Shown piece after piece: positions 23,871 to 34,545 of a stretch of 64,000 nt of DNA. Position 1 is the first letter of the stretch; every line of letters starts with the position of its first letter. Source of the DNA: Sphagnum compactum (taxonomy: Eukaryota > Bryophyta > Sphagnopsida > Sphagnales); NCBI GenBank assembly GCA_965153455.1, contig OZ234493.1:22372213-22436212 (forward strand), read 5' to 3'. The notes beneath the pieces are model-generated. The model did not search any database. It was not told where the DNA came from and worked only from the letters and a program-made list of their open reading frames with translations. The position numbers were made by a program, and so were the translations under genes.

Positions 23871-25501
23871 ATGGACAGTGATGATGATGATCACAAGAGA
23901 ATTGATGGCTTCAGAGATAGATACAGGAGAATCAAAAGATCTAGACAAGTGAAGAGAATGGCAGCAGGAGATATATTATTAGGGTTTACTATCCCTCCTG
24001 CATGGCTGAGGGATAGTAAGCAAAAGGAAGCTGGCAGTGAAGAAGGATGCAGGTCAAGCATGAGAAAAGAAAGTGTCATCTTTTTCTGACCTTAAAATTC
24101 ACTAAGATTTCAAACTGGGGTTCCCTCCACCTTCTTCAGAAGATGCTCATCCATGTCTGTGGAACTTGCAAAAGATCTCAATGCTGCAAAAGATTTTGCA
24201 GCTTTGAGAGCAGCCAAGCTGAGTGAGTACACTGACTACTGCACCATTGTGAAGAACATATATATATATATATATATATATTGATTTGCTGATATCTGCC
24301 ACCCCTGCCCTTGGGATTTTGGTCTACACCAAGTCCTCAATGTGATGAGATGAAGGGCATGGCGTCTTTCTTGTTTCTCACTGACATTCTTGATCCAACC
24401 GGTTTTTTGCATCCTTGACCACTTGAGGCATCTGCTTGTTCCAGTCCTCAACCATAGAGACAGCTTTGGGGAGTCTTCCTTTTTCACCTGAGTGTATCTT
24501 TATGTCTCTCAATTTCACTTAGCATCATCAAGCTGTAACTATAAGACTGATGAATGCTGACGAGATTCATAAACATGGCATGTTGGAATTAGACTGTTGT
24601 GCTTTTGGCAATTTGATGGGTCATCTGACTGACCTGCACACAGTTGCATGTTGCAGTTAACAAGAATATGGGAATAGCTGGATTCTTTTCCACAGACAAT
24701 ACGAAGAAGCTGATTGCTAGCTGCAGCAGTTGAGCAGGTAATTTTACAATTCAAGTTTCTGGGTGCTGATACACATTTCAGTTCTCTATTCGTAAATTGT
24801 CATATGTAGAAGTTTTTGCAGTCCCTTGGCAAAGAATACATGAATATGTGGCAGATTGGTTTAGGTGGGCTAAATAGATGTTGGTGCTGGGTGTGGCTTG
24901 AGCTGCAGGAAGCAGTTGTGGCCGTGGCTGGAACCAATTGATGGGACACTGCATTTCTCAGACCCTGATTGGCAAGACAAGCTTCATAAGCTCATGATAC
25001 TCTGCTCCACACTCCCTCAAGTCCACCTTCTCTGCATAACAGGGTCCATCTTAATCAGGGTACTAGGCTGTAATCAATCCATGTTTGCGTCTCTGTTACA
25101 ATGTACTCTTGTTCGTTACCTCTGATTTTGAAGTGCCCTAGATGTTATAGTCCATCAGTTAGTAGTAAGAGACAGAAAGCAATTCTTGGGTTTGAGCAAC
25201 TGCTATTGATGGTACATTAGAACTTGCAGTCACCAATGCAAAGGATAAAGCAATCAAGCAGGTGCAGAACTTCACTGCAAGGCAATACATTGGATATAGC
25301 TGATTTAATTTCCACCATTTGAGTGCTGACATCTCCACAGAGTCTGAGTGTCCTATGTGCCCCTTGCAGGGTGTGAAGGGTAACATCAAAGATGCGGAAG
25401 TTCAACCACCAACTGTGGGAGCAGCTATATTTGCAAAAGAGAAACAGCAAGAGCTTCAAGAAGACTTAGAAAGGCAGTTCTCTCAAGGGCTGCGGAAATG
25501 A
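23871..25501 (+). CDS. Tentative small multi-exon gene, function unknown
   Basis: Proposed from splice-site logic, not homology. The ATG at 23871 opens a frame (MDSDDDDHKRID, then a basic stretch RDRYRRIKRSRQVKR, then ILLGFTIPPAWLRDSK). A donor AG|GTCAAG at 24053 and acceptor CTTCTTCAG ending 24139 join in phase 2 across an 87-nt intron, giving an 83-nt exon (SVELAKDLNAAKDFAALRAA) that ends at a strong donor, A|GTGAGT (24223). A middle exon is uncertain; 24910-25020 holds protein-like WPWLEPIDGTLHFSDPDW. A terminal exon at 25370-25501 follows a good acceptor (CCCCTTGCAG) and encodes VQPPTVGAAIFAKEKQQEL, a charged Gln/Glu helix and a stop. The GA tract just upstream resembles the leader of the DUF1005 gene. 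The exons may not belong to one gene, and a minus-strand frame at about 24370-24480 is equally protein-like. Confidence 0.3.
24258..24281. repeat. (TA)n microsatellite
   Basis: Uninterrupted TA dinucleotides, inside a putative intron of the tentative gene. Confidence 0.95.
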
Positions 25502-28500
25502 ATGGTCACACAGTTGACTTAGGTTTTGTAGCGAGAATCACAAATGGTTTCACTATTGAATGGTAGTTCAAGTCTGTGAAGGAGCAGCTCTTATCTTGTG
25601 GTATTCGCCTGCACATTCAACTTCTAGAACTTAGTTTATGATCCCTAGGGAAAGAAAGGGACGAGACTGGATTGGACTGTAACTGAATGCACAAACACAG
25701 AAACTTTGACAAAGTCTGTGCTTTTGTTTGAATTTATTTCTGTGTGGAGGTATGAGTAATATATGACCGACAAGGGGTCAGGTAGCTGGGATGTGTAAGT
25801 CCATACATTAGGATGGGAGATGAGCAGCCATGTGAATGGAATGGCTTTGTTGTCCTACAATGATCAAGTGCTTAGATGATTGTGAGGTTTTGTCACCTGT
25901 CAATCTTCACCTGAGCACCAAAATTCCCCACATTCTAATCAGTTTTTGTAAGTGTTTCTTACTGGTTGAGCTTCTGTTCACTGGTTCCACTGAATGCTTG
26001 TAATTAGGTCATTTTTGTAGGGTGGCATTGTGGGTATATTTTGACGCCCAGCAGTATCCCGAACTTGGGCCCTTCTGCATTTCTTGGAGCTGTATCATTT
26101 GCAATTTAAGAAGCACATCGACCTCATGGACTTTGCCTTCCAAGACTTCAAAACTAATATTTGCTTTTTTTTTCCTAAGATAGTATGCCCTATAGCAATT
26201 GTCTGTGGAGGGTTGCAATTCAGGATTGAATACAGTAAGTGCATTCTTCTCTTCATGTTGATCTGTGTCTTCCAGCTTTCGCACTCTCTTTCTCAAATTT
26301 TCACTGTGTCTGTTTTTCTTCTTATTGTGTGTTTGTTTCCCCCCCCCCCTTTCTTTTCTCTATGTTTTCTCCTTCGGTATTGTTCCATTATCATTGTTAT
26401 GTTATTAGTTGCCAGCCAGTATCATAGCTGAATCTTCCTGTTGCTTCTGGACTTAGAAACTCAGCATGCAGGTTAGTGGTTACCTGCATACCCACCATAC
26501 GGAGATGATGAAGGCAGTGGGTAAGTTGTGATAGATAAGATGAAGGCAGTGGGTAAGTTGTGATAGATAAGTTGCTATCAGACGATACTGTTCAGGTGTT
26601 GATGGTCCTTGAACAAGTAAGAAACTGTCATTGTGTGTTTTTTTGTTTTTTCGTTCTAGTTTTGTCTTTTTTGTTTGGTTCTTTCTTCCCAGTCCTGTAC
26701 GTCCTTATCTGGAAGTGTTTCCTTGGATTAAAAGGAGAAGTTGGCTCCTTGTGTGCAGGCTTTATTAATCGTGAGCATGGAGATTTTTCAATTCTCATGA
26801 GACTTATCTCTCTTTCTCAATTCTCTTTTTCACTTTCGCAATCAGAATATGTGTGAATTGTTTAGTGGTGGTTTGGAAAACTGAGTAGTTAATGGGTCTA
26901 GTTTTGTCATCTTTGAAGTTGTGAGATTAGACACAAATCAGTCATCTGAATTACTCAACTTTTTGTTTCCTTCCTGTGTGTGGTCAGGCAAAGATCCCCA
27001 GCTCTTTGGTGATTTATGTTCTCAAAGATGTGAAGGACAAAATCTGAGGTGAAATCTGAAGTATGCTGATCAGAGATATGGTCTCTCCTGGACTCATACC
27101 CCTTCCTGCCCAGGGCACGCACCTTGTTACTTGCAAACGTCTGCCATAAGTTTTCTAGGGGAGGGCAGGTTCCAAAATGGAAATTCATTGAAGCAAAATT
27201 TTGTTTCTGTGTTTCTGGGCAGAGGGTTCTTCCACTTTTTGGAAAGATCTTCCATGGGGGTCTTCCATTTGTTGAGGATCATTGGGTCTGTTTAAATTGA
27301 AAGAATTTTTTTCGGCAGGATCTTTATGTTGGGTGAGGCTCTCAGACAAGGAAGGGCATTTAACCATGCTCAGCTGAGAGTCCCTTCTTTGGGTAATGCC
27401 CTTGTCCTTGGGCCTTAGCTTACACCGGCAATATATGGTGGGGTTTCCACACTTCAGATGCAGGCAGCTTTTACTAGTGTACAGTCCACACCAGGAGCTG
27501 CTATTCTGGTTTCGGTTCTGTAAGTACAACAATGCACACAATGAGAATTTTTCTTGGAACATGAAACCTGACATGTAATTAATCAGAAGATCTGCAACCC
27601 TAGACCAAGCTCAACAACCACAGATTCAGTGGATACTTCTAAAAGCAACTCATTAGCAGGCTGGGGTGAATGATAGTTTCGACACTGGTGAAGGTGTTTT
27701 GCTAGGAACCCAGTCTCCTGACCAAGATATGCAAAAGACAAAGGAGACGAAGTTAAGCTTGGCTAAAAAGAAAAAACACTATATTTATTGTCTGTTGGGA
27801 TTATGAAATTGTGAGAAGCTGAACCTTCAGTTACTGAACCAGAACTGAACTGGAACTGACCAACACTAGTGCAGACAGGGAGCTTTCTCCCCAAATATCA
27901 TCATCTGGGAGTACAAGTGTGGGACCATGAACCAGCCAACACTGGTCCAGATGAGTACCGTTCTCTCCCCATATATGAGAAGCTCTGATATGTATTCATC
28001 CAAATTGGCAAAGGAAGTTTCATGTGCATACCAATGCATCTGGACAAAAGGTTTTTTCCCAGTAGTCGTAGCACAGTTGAGGCTTATGCTAACCTGAAAT
28101 TTAAGAGGTAAATATGATGACCAATGGGTAGTATATGCCTCAGATCTGTCCACTAAGCTGTATTTCTACGCGGATGTATTGGAAACAACAATGGTTGGGT
28201 CCTTGCCCGTTGTTCCTTTTTCTCTCCCTTTCTTTGGGTGCTTTCGTTTTGTAAAGTTTAGCAAGATTTCATCACAATGGTGGCTTCAGCCTCCTGTCAA
28301 AGTTTCTTCCCGGCAGCATTAAACAATGTGTACAAACAAAACAATAGGTACCCATCATCATAAAAGAGTGTGGGTGACAAGTGACAACCCATGGCCAAAC
28401 AAAGCAAAAACAGAAGAGAAGAGGGTTGTGAGAGAGACCTAATTGATCATCATTAGATCATGAAAGTAGAAGCAAATAGGAAACACTGCTTTTCTTTTCC

Positions 28501-31305
28501 ATCAATGCTTTTCCCAACAGCCCTCCCACCTCCCCCAACCCACAGTGCAAAAAGAGTGATGATCATCATCAGGTCTTGAATGAAGCTTCCAAACACATGT
28601 TGTCAGCCATAGCAACTGCCCAGGACACTCTTATCATTAAAACTGTGGGGACACTTGGTTTCTTTTTTTCTTCTTTTTTTTACTCTGTGCATACTTGTAC
28701 ACCTTACACTTGGATGCCTACAACAAACAACAACAACAACAACAAAAATTATTTACAAGTGCCAATAAGTCCCTGGGGCCAATGGAGATGATGATGAGTA
28801 CAAATGATGGAGATGAGAAAAAGTGAGGTGAGGGGGAAGGGGAAAAAGAAAGAAAAGAAGAAGTTTTTGTGAAACAGTTCATTCGATTTGTAAAGTAAAA
28901 ACTGTATGTGAACAAAAAAGTGAACAAATATTTAGATCCAGACAAAAGGGAGCTGTGCTCCAACAGATGAGACCCAAGTATGCTAACTGACAAATAGCTG
29001 GAGCAGGCAGCTTTTAGTGCATGTACTGCTGCTGTAAGGTTGCCCAGAAGAGATTGTCAGATTCTCACTATAAGTTCCACCTTGTAAGGTCAGTCTATTT
29101 GTGAGGTGAGGGGGGGTTTTCTTTTAGTAAATAGGAGGACCCACCAAGCCGTTGTTGAGCTGATGAGCATGTTGTCTCTCACCTATTGTCACTGAGTGCC
29201 CAACCAACTGATCCAATATGTATGATAGAGTTTTTTTCAAACAAAATTCAGGTTCATATCTGCCATATCTTGCAGCAGCTTTGACAGTCAGATTCTGCAG
29301 TCCCATGCCCTTGCAAAAACAATATTATAAGCAAAACCCATTGATCTGTGGCTGCCGCAAAATCCAGATGAGACTTTGTGACATAAACCCGACCAACCAA
29401 GTTCAAAGTTCAAACCCACCCAAGCTCAGAGATTCAGTTTGTTGACAATGGAACAATTAAGGTTTTCTAGTTTCAACCATCATCTTTCTCAAACTTTTGT
29501 GAGAGCAAATTTTTCTAAGGATATCAGATTTTTTCTAACTTTTGTGTAGTTATCTCCTTTGGTAAGTATGTATGTACCACCTTGAAATTTGCTACTAGAC
29601 TCCAAATCGAGTAGTCGTCAATCAAACATGCTGACATATTAACAATGTAGACACTAAACACAAGGAAGGAGCAACCAAATCAAGGCCACAGCCAAAAGTA
29701 ATCAGACTACGGAACCACCGACCAGGGTGATTGCCAATGGCCATCATCACAAATGTCAGTGACGTGCTTCTACCAAAAAAAAAATTTGAACTCTTATTCT
29801 TCTCCACTCAACTTGCACTACAAAGAATTGAGTAAGCTTTTCTGCATCCCTTACTCAGCATTGATAACTAGGCAATTGTTGCATGAGCGGTCATCAATGT
29901 ACAATTCATTACATTGTAGAATTAGTGTAGTATTTGGTTTTTTAGCACCCATAAAAGAACTATTTCCAACACTTGGGTACTGAAGGAACAGGCATCCTAA
30001 AGTACATTATAATATCCCTATTTTGATATCCATGCTCACGGAATCGGCCATTTGAATCTACATCAAATAACTCAACCCATGTAGCTATCACAAAAGTAAG
30101 ATTTATGGCGTCCACAATATATTTGCTGCAGTTCTCTTGTTTGTTTCTCTTGATTGATGTCATATGAATCCATAGCCTCCTTTTATGTTGTGGAGGCGTA
30201 ACCCAATTTTACATAAGAGAAATGATTGCTCATTTTCTGACACTTTTTACCTGGCTTATATTTTTGTGAATGTTTTTAGTTAACCTTTACTCAATATGTT
30301 CCCTTCACTGGCTGAATTCTATTAGAATCAATATACCAAACCTACACTAATATAGAGTCTGGACACAGGGTTTGATTGTTCAGCTCCATACTGAACAACT
30401 CAGTTGTGGTGGGCTCATCTTCTACGGCTCAGTCATAATGGGTTTCCAATGGATGATGCACTAGTGGGTGGTGGGTCACAGAGTCCTTTATGAGACCAAA
30501 ACCAAGCCTTTAAACTTATTGCCTCCTGATCTTGCAAATCTCCAATGACATATAGCTATCACCAACCCAATGCTGCTGCAGTAAAAGGACCATTTGAACA
30601 AATATTGTATATTGTGTTGTGGACAGGTACTTGGGAACAAATTGCTTCAAGCCTACTTCTGTTCCAGCTAGAAGAGTTGTGTTTTCAGTGCAGGTGCAAT
30701 ATTATGACATTCTCACATCAAGCTAAAACATATCTTCATTGCGGAAATAACATTACCCATTTTGCAACTCATTACCAACATAATTGCCAAAGGAACGAAT
30801 GGGTTGTTGCTCCTGCCACCCCTAGAGTTTACCTACCCCTTGTGGTCTCTTGGAGAGCAGTGTGCTGAAGAAGAGAAGGAAATACTAAAAGGTGAGGAAG
30901 AATGTATCCTTCAAATCAAAAGACATCCAACTCGATCCCAATGGGTTAGTTTCACTCTGGTTCATCATGTATGATACACTGCATGTGGGTGTCTCAATGC
31001 ACCCTGTGCCACCTACAAGTACAATAAAATAGAGTACAAGACCGAGTGGGCGGTCCAAAAAGTTTTGGTCATTTTTCTCCCAGGCACTACTACTACTAAC
31101 TTGGTCAACAAAAGAAAGGCCTAGACCACCCCCACTCCCTCTCCTTGGTCATGCTGCTCGCTGGTAGAATCTTGCTCAGAAAACCAATATGTTTTGAGGG
31201 CATGTAGAAGAAAACCTTCAGTGTATTACGTCTAAGAATGTAAGTGTCAAAAAGAGAGACTATACTTACAGGAGGAGAAATCACAGTTTATGGAGAATCT
31301 TCTTC
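25502..31305. other. Long moderate-GC intergenic stretch, no confident gene
   Basis: Contains a 32-bp direct duplication (26507-26570), a C11 run near 26340, an (AAC)n run near 28728-28745 and several short frames. Minus-strand frames at 26009-26296 (includes VLEGKVHEVDVLLKLQMIQL, coiled-coil-like) and 27185-27574 (129 codons, Pro/Gln/Lys-rich) have somewhat protein-like composition but no recognisable family or clear splice partners. The end next to 31306 is the 3' flank of the DUF1005 gene. Confidence 0.4.
26507..26570. repeat. 32-bp tandem duplication
   Basis: Two identical copies beginning GATGAAGGCAGTGGGTAAG at 26507 and 26539. Confidence 0.95.
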
Positions 31306-32921
31306 TTAAGTAGGGTTTGCTGACTGTGAAAGCTCTTTCCTCAACTTGCGGTTAAAGGGTTGACAGGCATCCACACTGAGGTCTACTGCTGCTGCAAGTG
31401 CCATAAAAACAGCTGCGTCTTCCACACATGCAACATGGCGCATGGCTAGCTGCACCAATGGCTTACTGCTTTTGCGGTCTCCTCGAATGGCACAACTCAT
31501 AACAAATCCCCCAACAACTGGAAGCCCCATGTTAAACGAGAACTCACCATTGCTGCTCACAGGACTATCCTTCCTTGGACTGTTGACTGGAGAAATGGCA
31601 GGGGAGACTTCTGGCCTGAAACGACCCGTGTCAATTGAAAACTCCCCTCCCTTCTGTGCAGACAAAACAGTCTCAGACATCAAAATGCCAGAAGCGACAC
31701 CTGCCACGCCACCACCTTCTGCTATCAACTGGAAGCGGCAGCCCACACTTTTACCACCACGCTCTCTCCAAGCCTCCAAGCGACCCCATGGTCTCCAGCT
31801 ATCCATGCCAGTGGGTTCAGGCCGCAAGATCAGCCAGGCACCAGGGTTGGACCTACTAACATAGTCTGAACCTGCCGATGGCACAAAAGGGGTGACCATA
31901 GATGCCGCAGCAACAGGAGAACCCGAAAGGTCATGTATCATGACAAGCCAACCCTTTCTCTCCTTCCTTCCTTTATCCTTCTCTCCAGTTGAAGAACCTG
32001 CCCATCCACTCCCAGAAGAAGAATCACTTTGCCCTACCCTGCAGCATTGTCCCAGAGAAAGAAACCCACAAAACACAAAATCAGGGAAAAGGAAAAAAAC
32101 GCCATTCAGGATGATCTTTGAAACCTAACTTGAAGGGTTTCACAAGTCTCACACATATACAAGCACAGCCATCAAAGATCCCCGGAAGAGAGACAGGAAT
32201 TGCAGCATCCACCCATTGCAGCATGTGCAGAAAGAAAGAAACACATACATGATCCAAGGGGAAGAAAAAGAAGATAGATAGATAGATAGATAGATAGATG
32301 GGTTACTGACCGCGACCTCGAACATCTGTCTCGGCTGAACTTGCAGCTGAAGATGGGTTGTTTGGTGTTCCCACGCACTTGTACAATCTGAGGACCCAAT
32401 GCAGTTTCGCCATCAAACTGAAAGAGATATCTAGGGTCAGCTTCCACTTTCACACTCACATGAAGCTCAGCTCCAGGCTTGCCTCCTTTGGCCTTCTCTT
32501 TGCCGATGCATATCCAGCCATTGTGCAACAGCAGTGGTTTGCCTTCCACCCATTCTGAGCCAACGGGGAGACGAAAAGTCCCCAGTTTCTGGCGTCCTGT
32601 GAACACCACCACCTCAAGACAAGGCAAGCTCCTTCTAGTCCTGGGTGTACAAGACGGCAGTAGCAGCTTCTCTAGTGCCGGCTCGTCCAAGTAGAAGCTG
32701 GCCGCCGCTGCCGCCGTGTTGTTGATCGTATCCGGGTCAACTGTCTCCGTGGGTGCGAACAAGGAAATGGGTACCTTCTGCACTGCGAAATTCGGCAGCC
32801 GTATCTCGCAGAAACAAGGCGTCGACGCCGCATGTACTCCTCCCCTCGACGCTTTGCTCGCCACTGGTATTCTTAACCCCAGTCCCCCCACCGCTAGCCT
32901 TACGAATGCACGCGGCTCCAT
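31306..32921 (-). CDS. DUF1005 family protein, two exons
   Basis: Plant-specific family of unknown molecular function. Exon 1 is 32311-32921 and exon 2 is 31306-32038, giving 447 residues, the usual family length. The ATG at 32921 starts MEPRAFVRLAVGGLGLRIP, matching the family N-terminus. Exon 1 continues with CEIRLPNF, SFYLDEPALEKLL, LEVVVFTGR, KLGTFRLPVG, PRYLFQFDGE and KQPIFSCKFSRDR. Exon 2 carries ERKGWLVMIHDLSGSPVAAA, TPFVPSAGSDYV, RSNPGAWLILRP, WRPWGRLEAWRERG, LSAQKGGEFSIDT, and SSKPLVQLAMRHVACVEDAA followed by VFMALAAAVDLSVDACQ. The intron is inferred as 32039-32310 (272 nt), phase 2, donor CG|GTCAGT and acceptor TGCTGCAG; an alternative donor AG|GTCGCG six bases earlier would remove two residues. 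No signal peptide or membrane segment is seen. Confidence 0.93.
32273..32300. repeat. (GATA)n microsatellite in the DUF1005 intron
   Basis: About seven GATA units, close to the 5' splice site of the DUF1005 intron (on the minus strand it reads as TATC repeats). Confidence 0.95.
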
Positions 32922-32929
32922 CACTGCAT
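32921..32929 (-). promoter_or_regulatory. Two-codon upstream ORF overlapping the DUF1005 start
   Basis: On the minus strand the leader ends ATGCAGTGATGG. The first ATG encodes Met-Gln and then TGA, whose final A is the first base of the main ATG at 32921. A ribosome that starts here terminates exactly on the main start codon. Seen directly in the sequence; effect on translation is inferred. Confidence 0.5.
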
Positions 32930-33001
32930 ACTCTCAGTTCTCTCCTCTCTCGCGCTCTCTCTCTCACCACGAGCCTTTGTTCACAAGACCCACATCCCAG
33001 T

Positions 33002-33004
<3 letters not shown>

Positions 33005-33049
<45 letters not shown>
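33005..33049 (-). promoter_or_regulatory. (GA)n tract in the DUF1005 leader
   Basis: About 22 CT units on the plus strand (GA on the gene strand), inside the proposed 5' leader. A second CT tract lies at about 33317-33353. GA repeats in plant leaders can bind BBR/BPC proteins; whether that applies here is inference. Confidence 0.5.
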
Positions 33050-33052
<3 letters not shown>

Positions 33053-33076
33053 TTTTCTCTCACACGACCTGCAGTC

Positions 33077-33175
33077 TTATACGCACTTCTGCAACAAACC
33101 CACTGCCACAAAATGTGCACAGCACCGCCCGAACACGTTTCTGCTTCTGCTTTCTGTTTCAAAATATTCACTCAT
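33077..33175 (-). CDS. Upstream ORF, 32 codons, in the DUF1005 leader
   Basis: ATG at 33175 reads MSEYFETESRSRNVFGR onward to TAA at 33077, 155 nt before the main start codon. Recognised only by position in the putative leader; there is no family match and it may not be translated. Confidence 0.3.
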   Translation of the reverse strand: MSEYFETESRSRNVFGRCCAHFVAVGLLQKCV

Positions 33176-33467
33176 CAACAAAGAAACGCACGCCCCTGAG
33201 ACACAAAATCTCTCTCGCTCTCTCTCAACGTCGGAACTCTTCGAGAAGTACAACACACCCACTTCTACTACTACTACTGGAGCACCACCCACCCACCCAC
33301 AAAAACCACACACACCTCTCTCTCTCTCTCTCTCTCCCTCTCTCTCTCTCTCTCTGTGCTGCTCTTGCCTTGCTTCTCACCTTACGCTTATGATGCACTG
33401 CTTCTTGCTGCTCCTGCTGCCGCTGCTGCTGTACTGGTATACCAACATTTCTAGGTCTGCAAGCTTG

Positions 33468-33475
33468 TTTTTATA
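33468..33475 (-). promoter_or_regulatory. Candidate TATA box for the DUF1005 gene
   Basis: The minus strand reads GTATAAAAACAAG here. It is the best TATA-like motif upstream of the GA-rich stretch and would place the transcription start near 33440, giving a leader of about 520 nt. Position-based inference only. Confidence 0.4.
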
Positions 33476-34545
33476 CATCGCGGCTAAAGATATGAAAAAA
33501 GAAACAAAACACCATTTTTGTGTGCGTGTGTGCTTTGGGTGCTTCTGGAAATGCACTCAAAACGTGAAAAGTGCGAAGGACCTGGAGAAACAATGATACC
33601 CAAGTTCGTTTAAGTGTTGTGCCTTCTCCCTCTTCCCACACATTCACAAAAACAAAAACCAAAACCAAACCAAACCAAACCAAAACAAAACAAAACAGAA
33701 CAGAACTCCTTCTCGTCAACCCCAACCCCCTGGCTGTTTCCAGACAGAAAGAGAGACTGAGTGAGTTCCCTTTGCTTCCCTTTTCTTTTTGCTGCAAGCA
33801 AAAGGAAAAATGCGGAGTGCTGATTCTCAAAACGTAAAATGAGAGCAGACCAATTTGAAGATACAAGCAAAGCAAACCCAAGAGCAAACGTTTCTTCTCT
33901 TCTCTTCTCTTCTCTTCCCTTCTCCTCTTCTCTTCTCTTCTCTTCTCTTGTGCAAAACAAAACCGACGACGAGAATTGCGCAATACGAGGGACTTTCTGC
34001 AACCCCAAAGGAATAGACTGGAAAGAAACAGAAAAAAGAAGAAGAAGATAAGGGAAAGAAGAGTAAGAAGAAGAACAGAGTAAGTTACCAGTAGGCCCCC
34101 TCCCCCAAAAATAAAACATTGTCAGACAATTCAGACCTGCAAGTAGGTAGGTAGGTAGCCAGGCAGGCAGGCAGGCATTTAGGTAAGTAGGTAGGTAGGT
34201 AGGCATATAGGTAGGTAGGTAAGTAGTTAGAGACCTAGGTAAGTGGGTCTTTTTTTTTCTTTTTTTTTTATTTTTTATTTGTGAATTAAGTATGATTTTT
34301 TTTTTTAATTTTTTTGAAAAAATTTGGAGTACTTTCATGAAATTTTTGAGAGGAATGTTTTTCATTGGTTAGGGCTAACTACTTAGGGTTGGTATTGGTT
34401 CAGGTCACACCCGGCGGGTATTTTGGTAGTGGTGGAAGGTAGGTTGGTATTATTTGCTTCAGGTTCAGACCCAGCTGGTGTTTTGGTGTGGGTGGAAGGT
34501 TGGCATTATTGCTTCAGGCTCAGAACCGGCGGGTATATGTTGTTT
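33476..34545. repeat. Low-complexity promoter-distal region upstream of the DUF1005 gene
   Basis: A chain of simple repeats: AAAACC/AAAC units near 33650-33700, (TCTTC)n at 33892-33949, GTAG/GCAG repeats at 34143-34230, and three copies of a 55-56 bp unit starting near 34389, 34444 and 34500 (TTGGTATT, GCTTCAGG, CCGGCGGGTA). Frames reading KREEKR or LPTYLPTY here are products of these repeats. Confidence 0.85.

Noticed and set aside
31442-32128. Plus-strand frames opposite exon 2 of the DUF1005 gene
   Set aside because: Antisense shadows; the minus strand matches DUF1005 along its whole length.
32737-33393. Frames with long Arg-Glu or Ser-Leu repeats overlapping the DUF1005 leader
   Set aside because: Products of the (CT)n and (GA)n tracts.
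33471-34365. 251- and 170-codon minus frames upstream of the DUF1005 gene
   Set aside because: Built from TCTTC, GTAG and AAAACC simple repeats; composition is purely repeat-driven.
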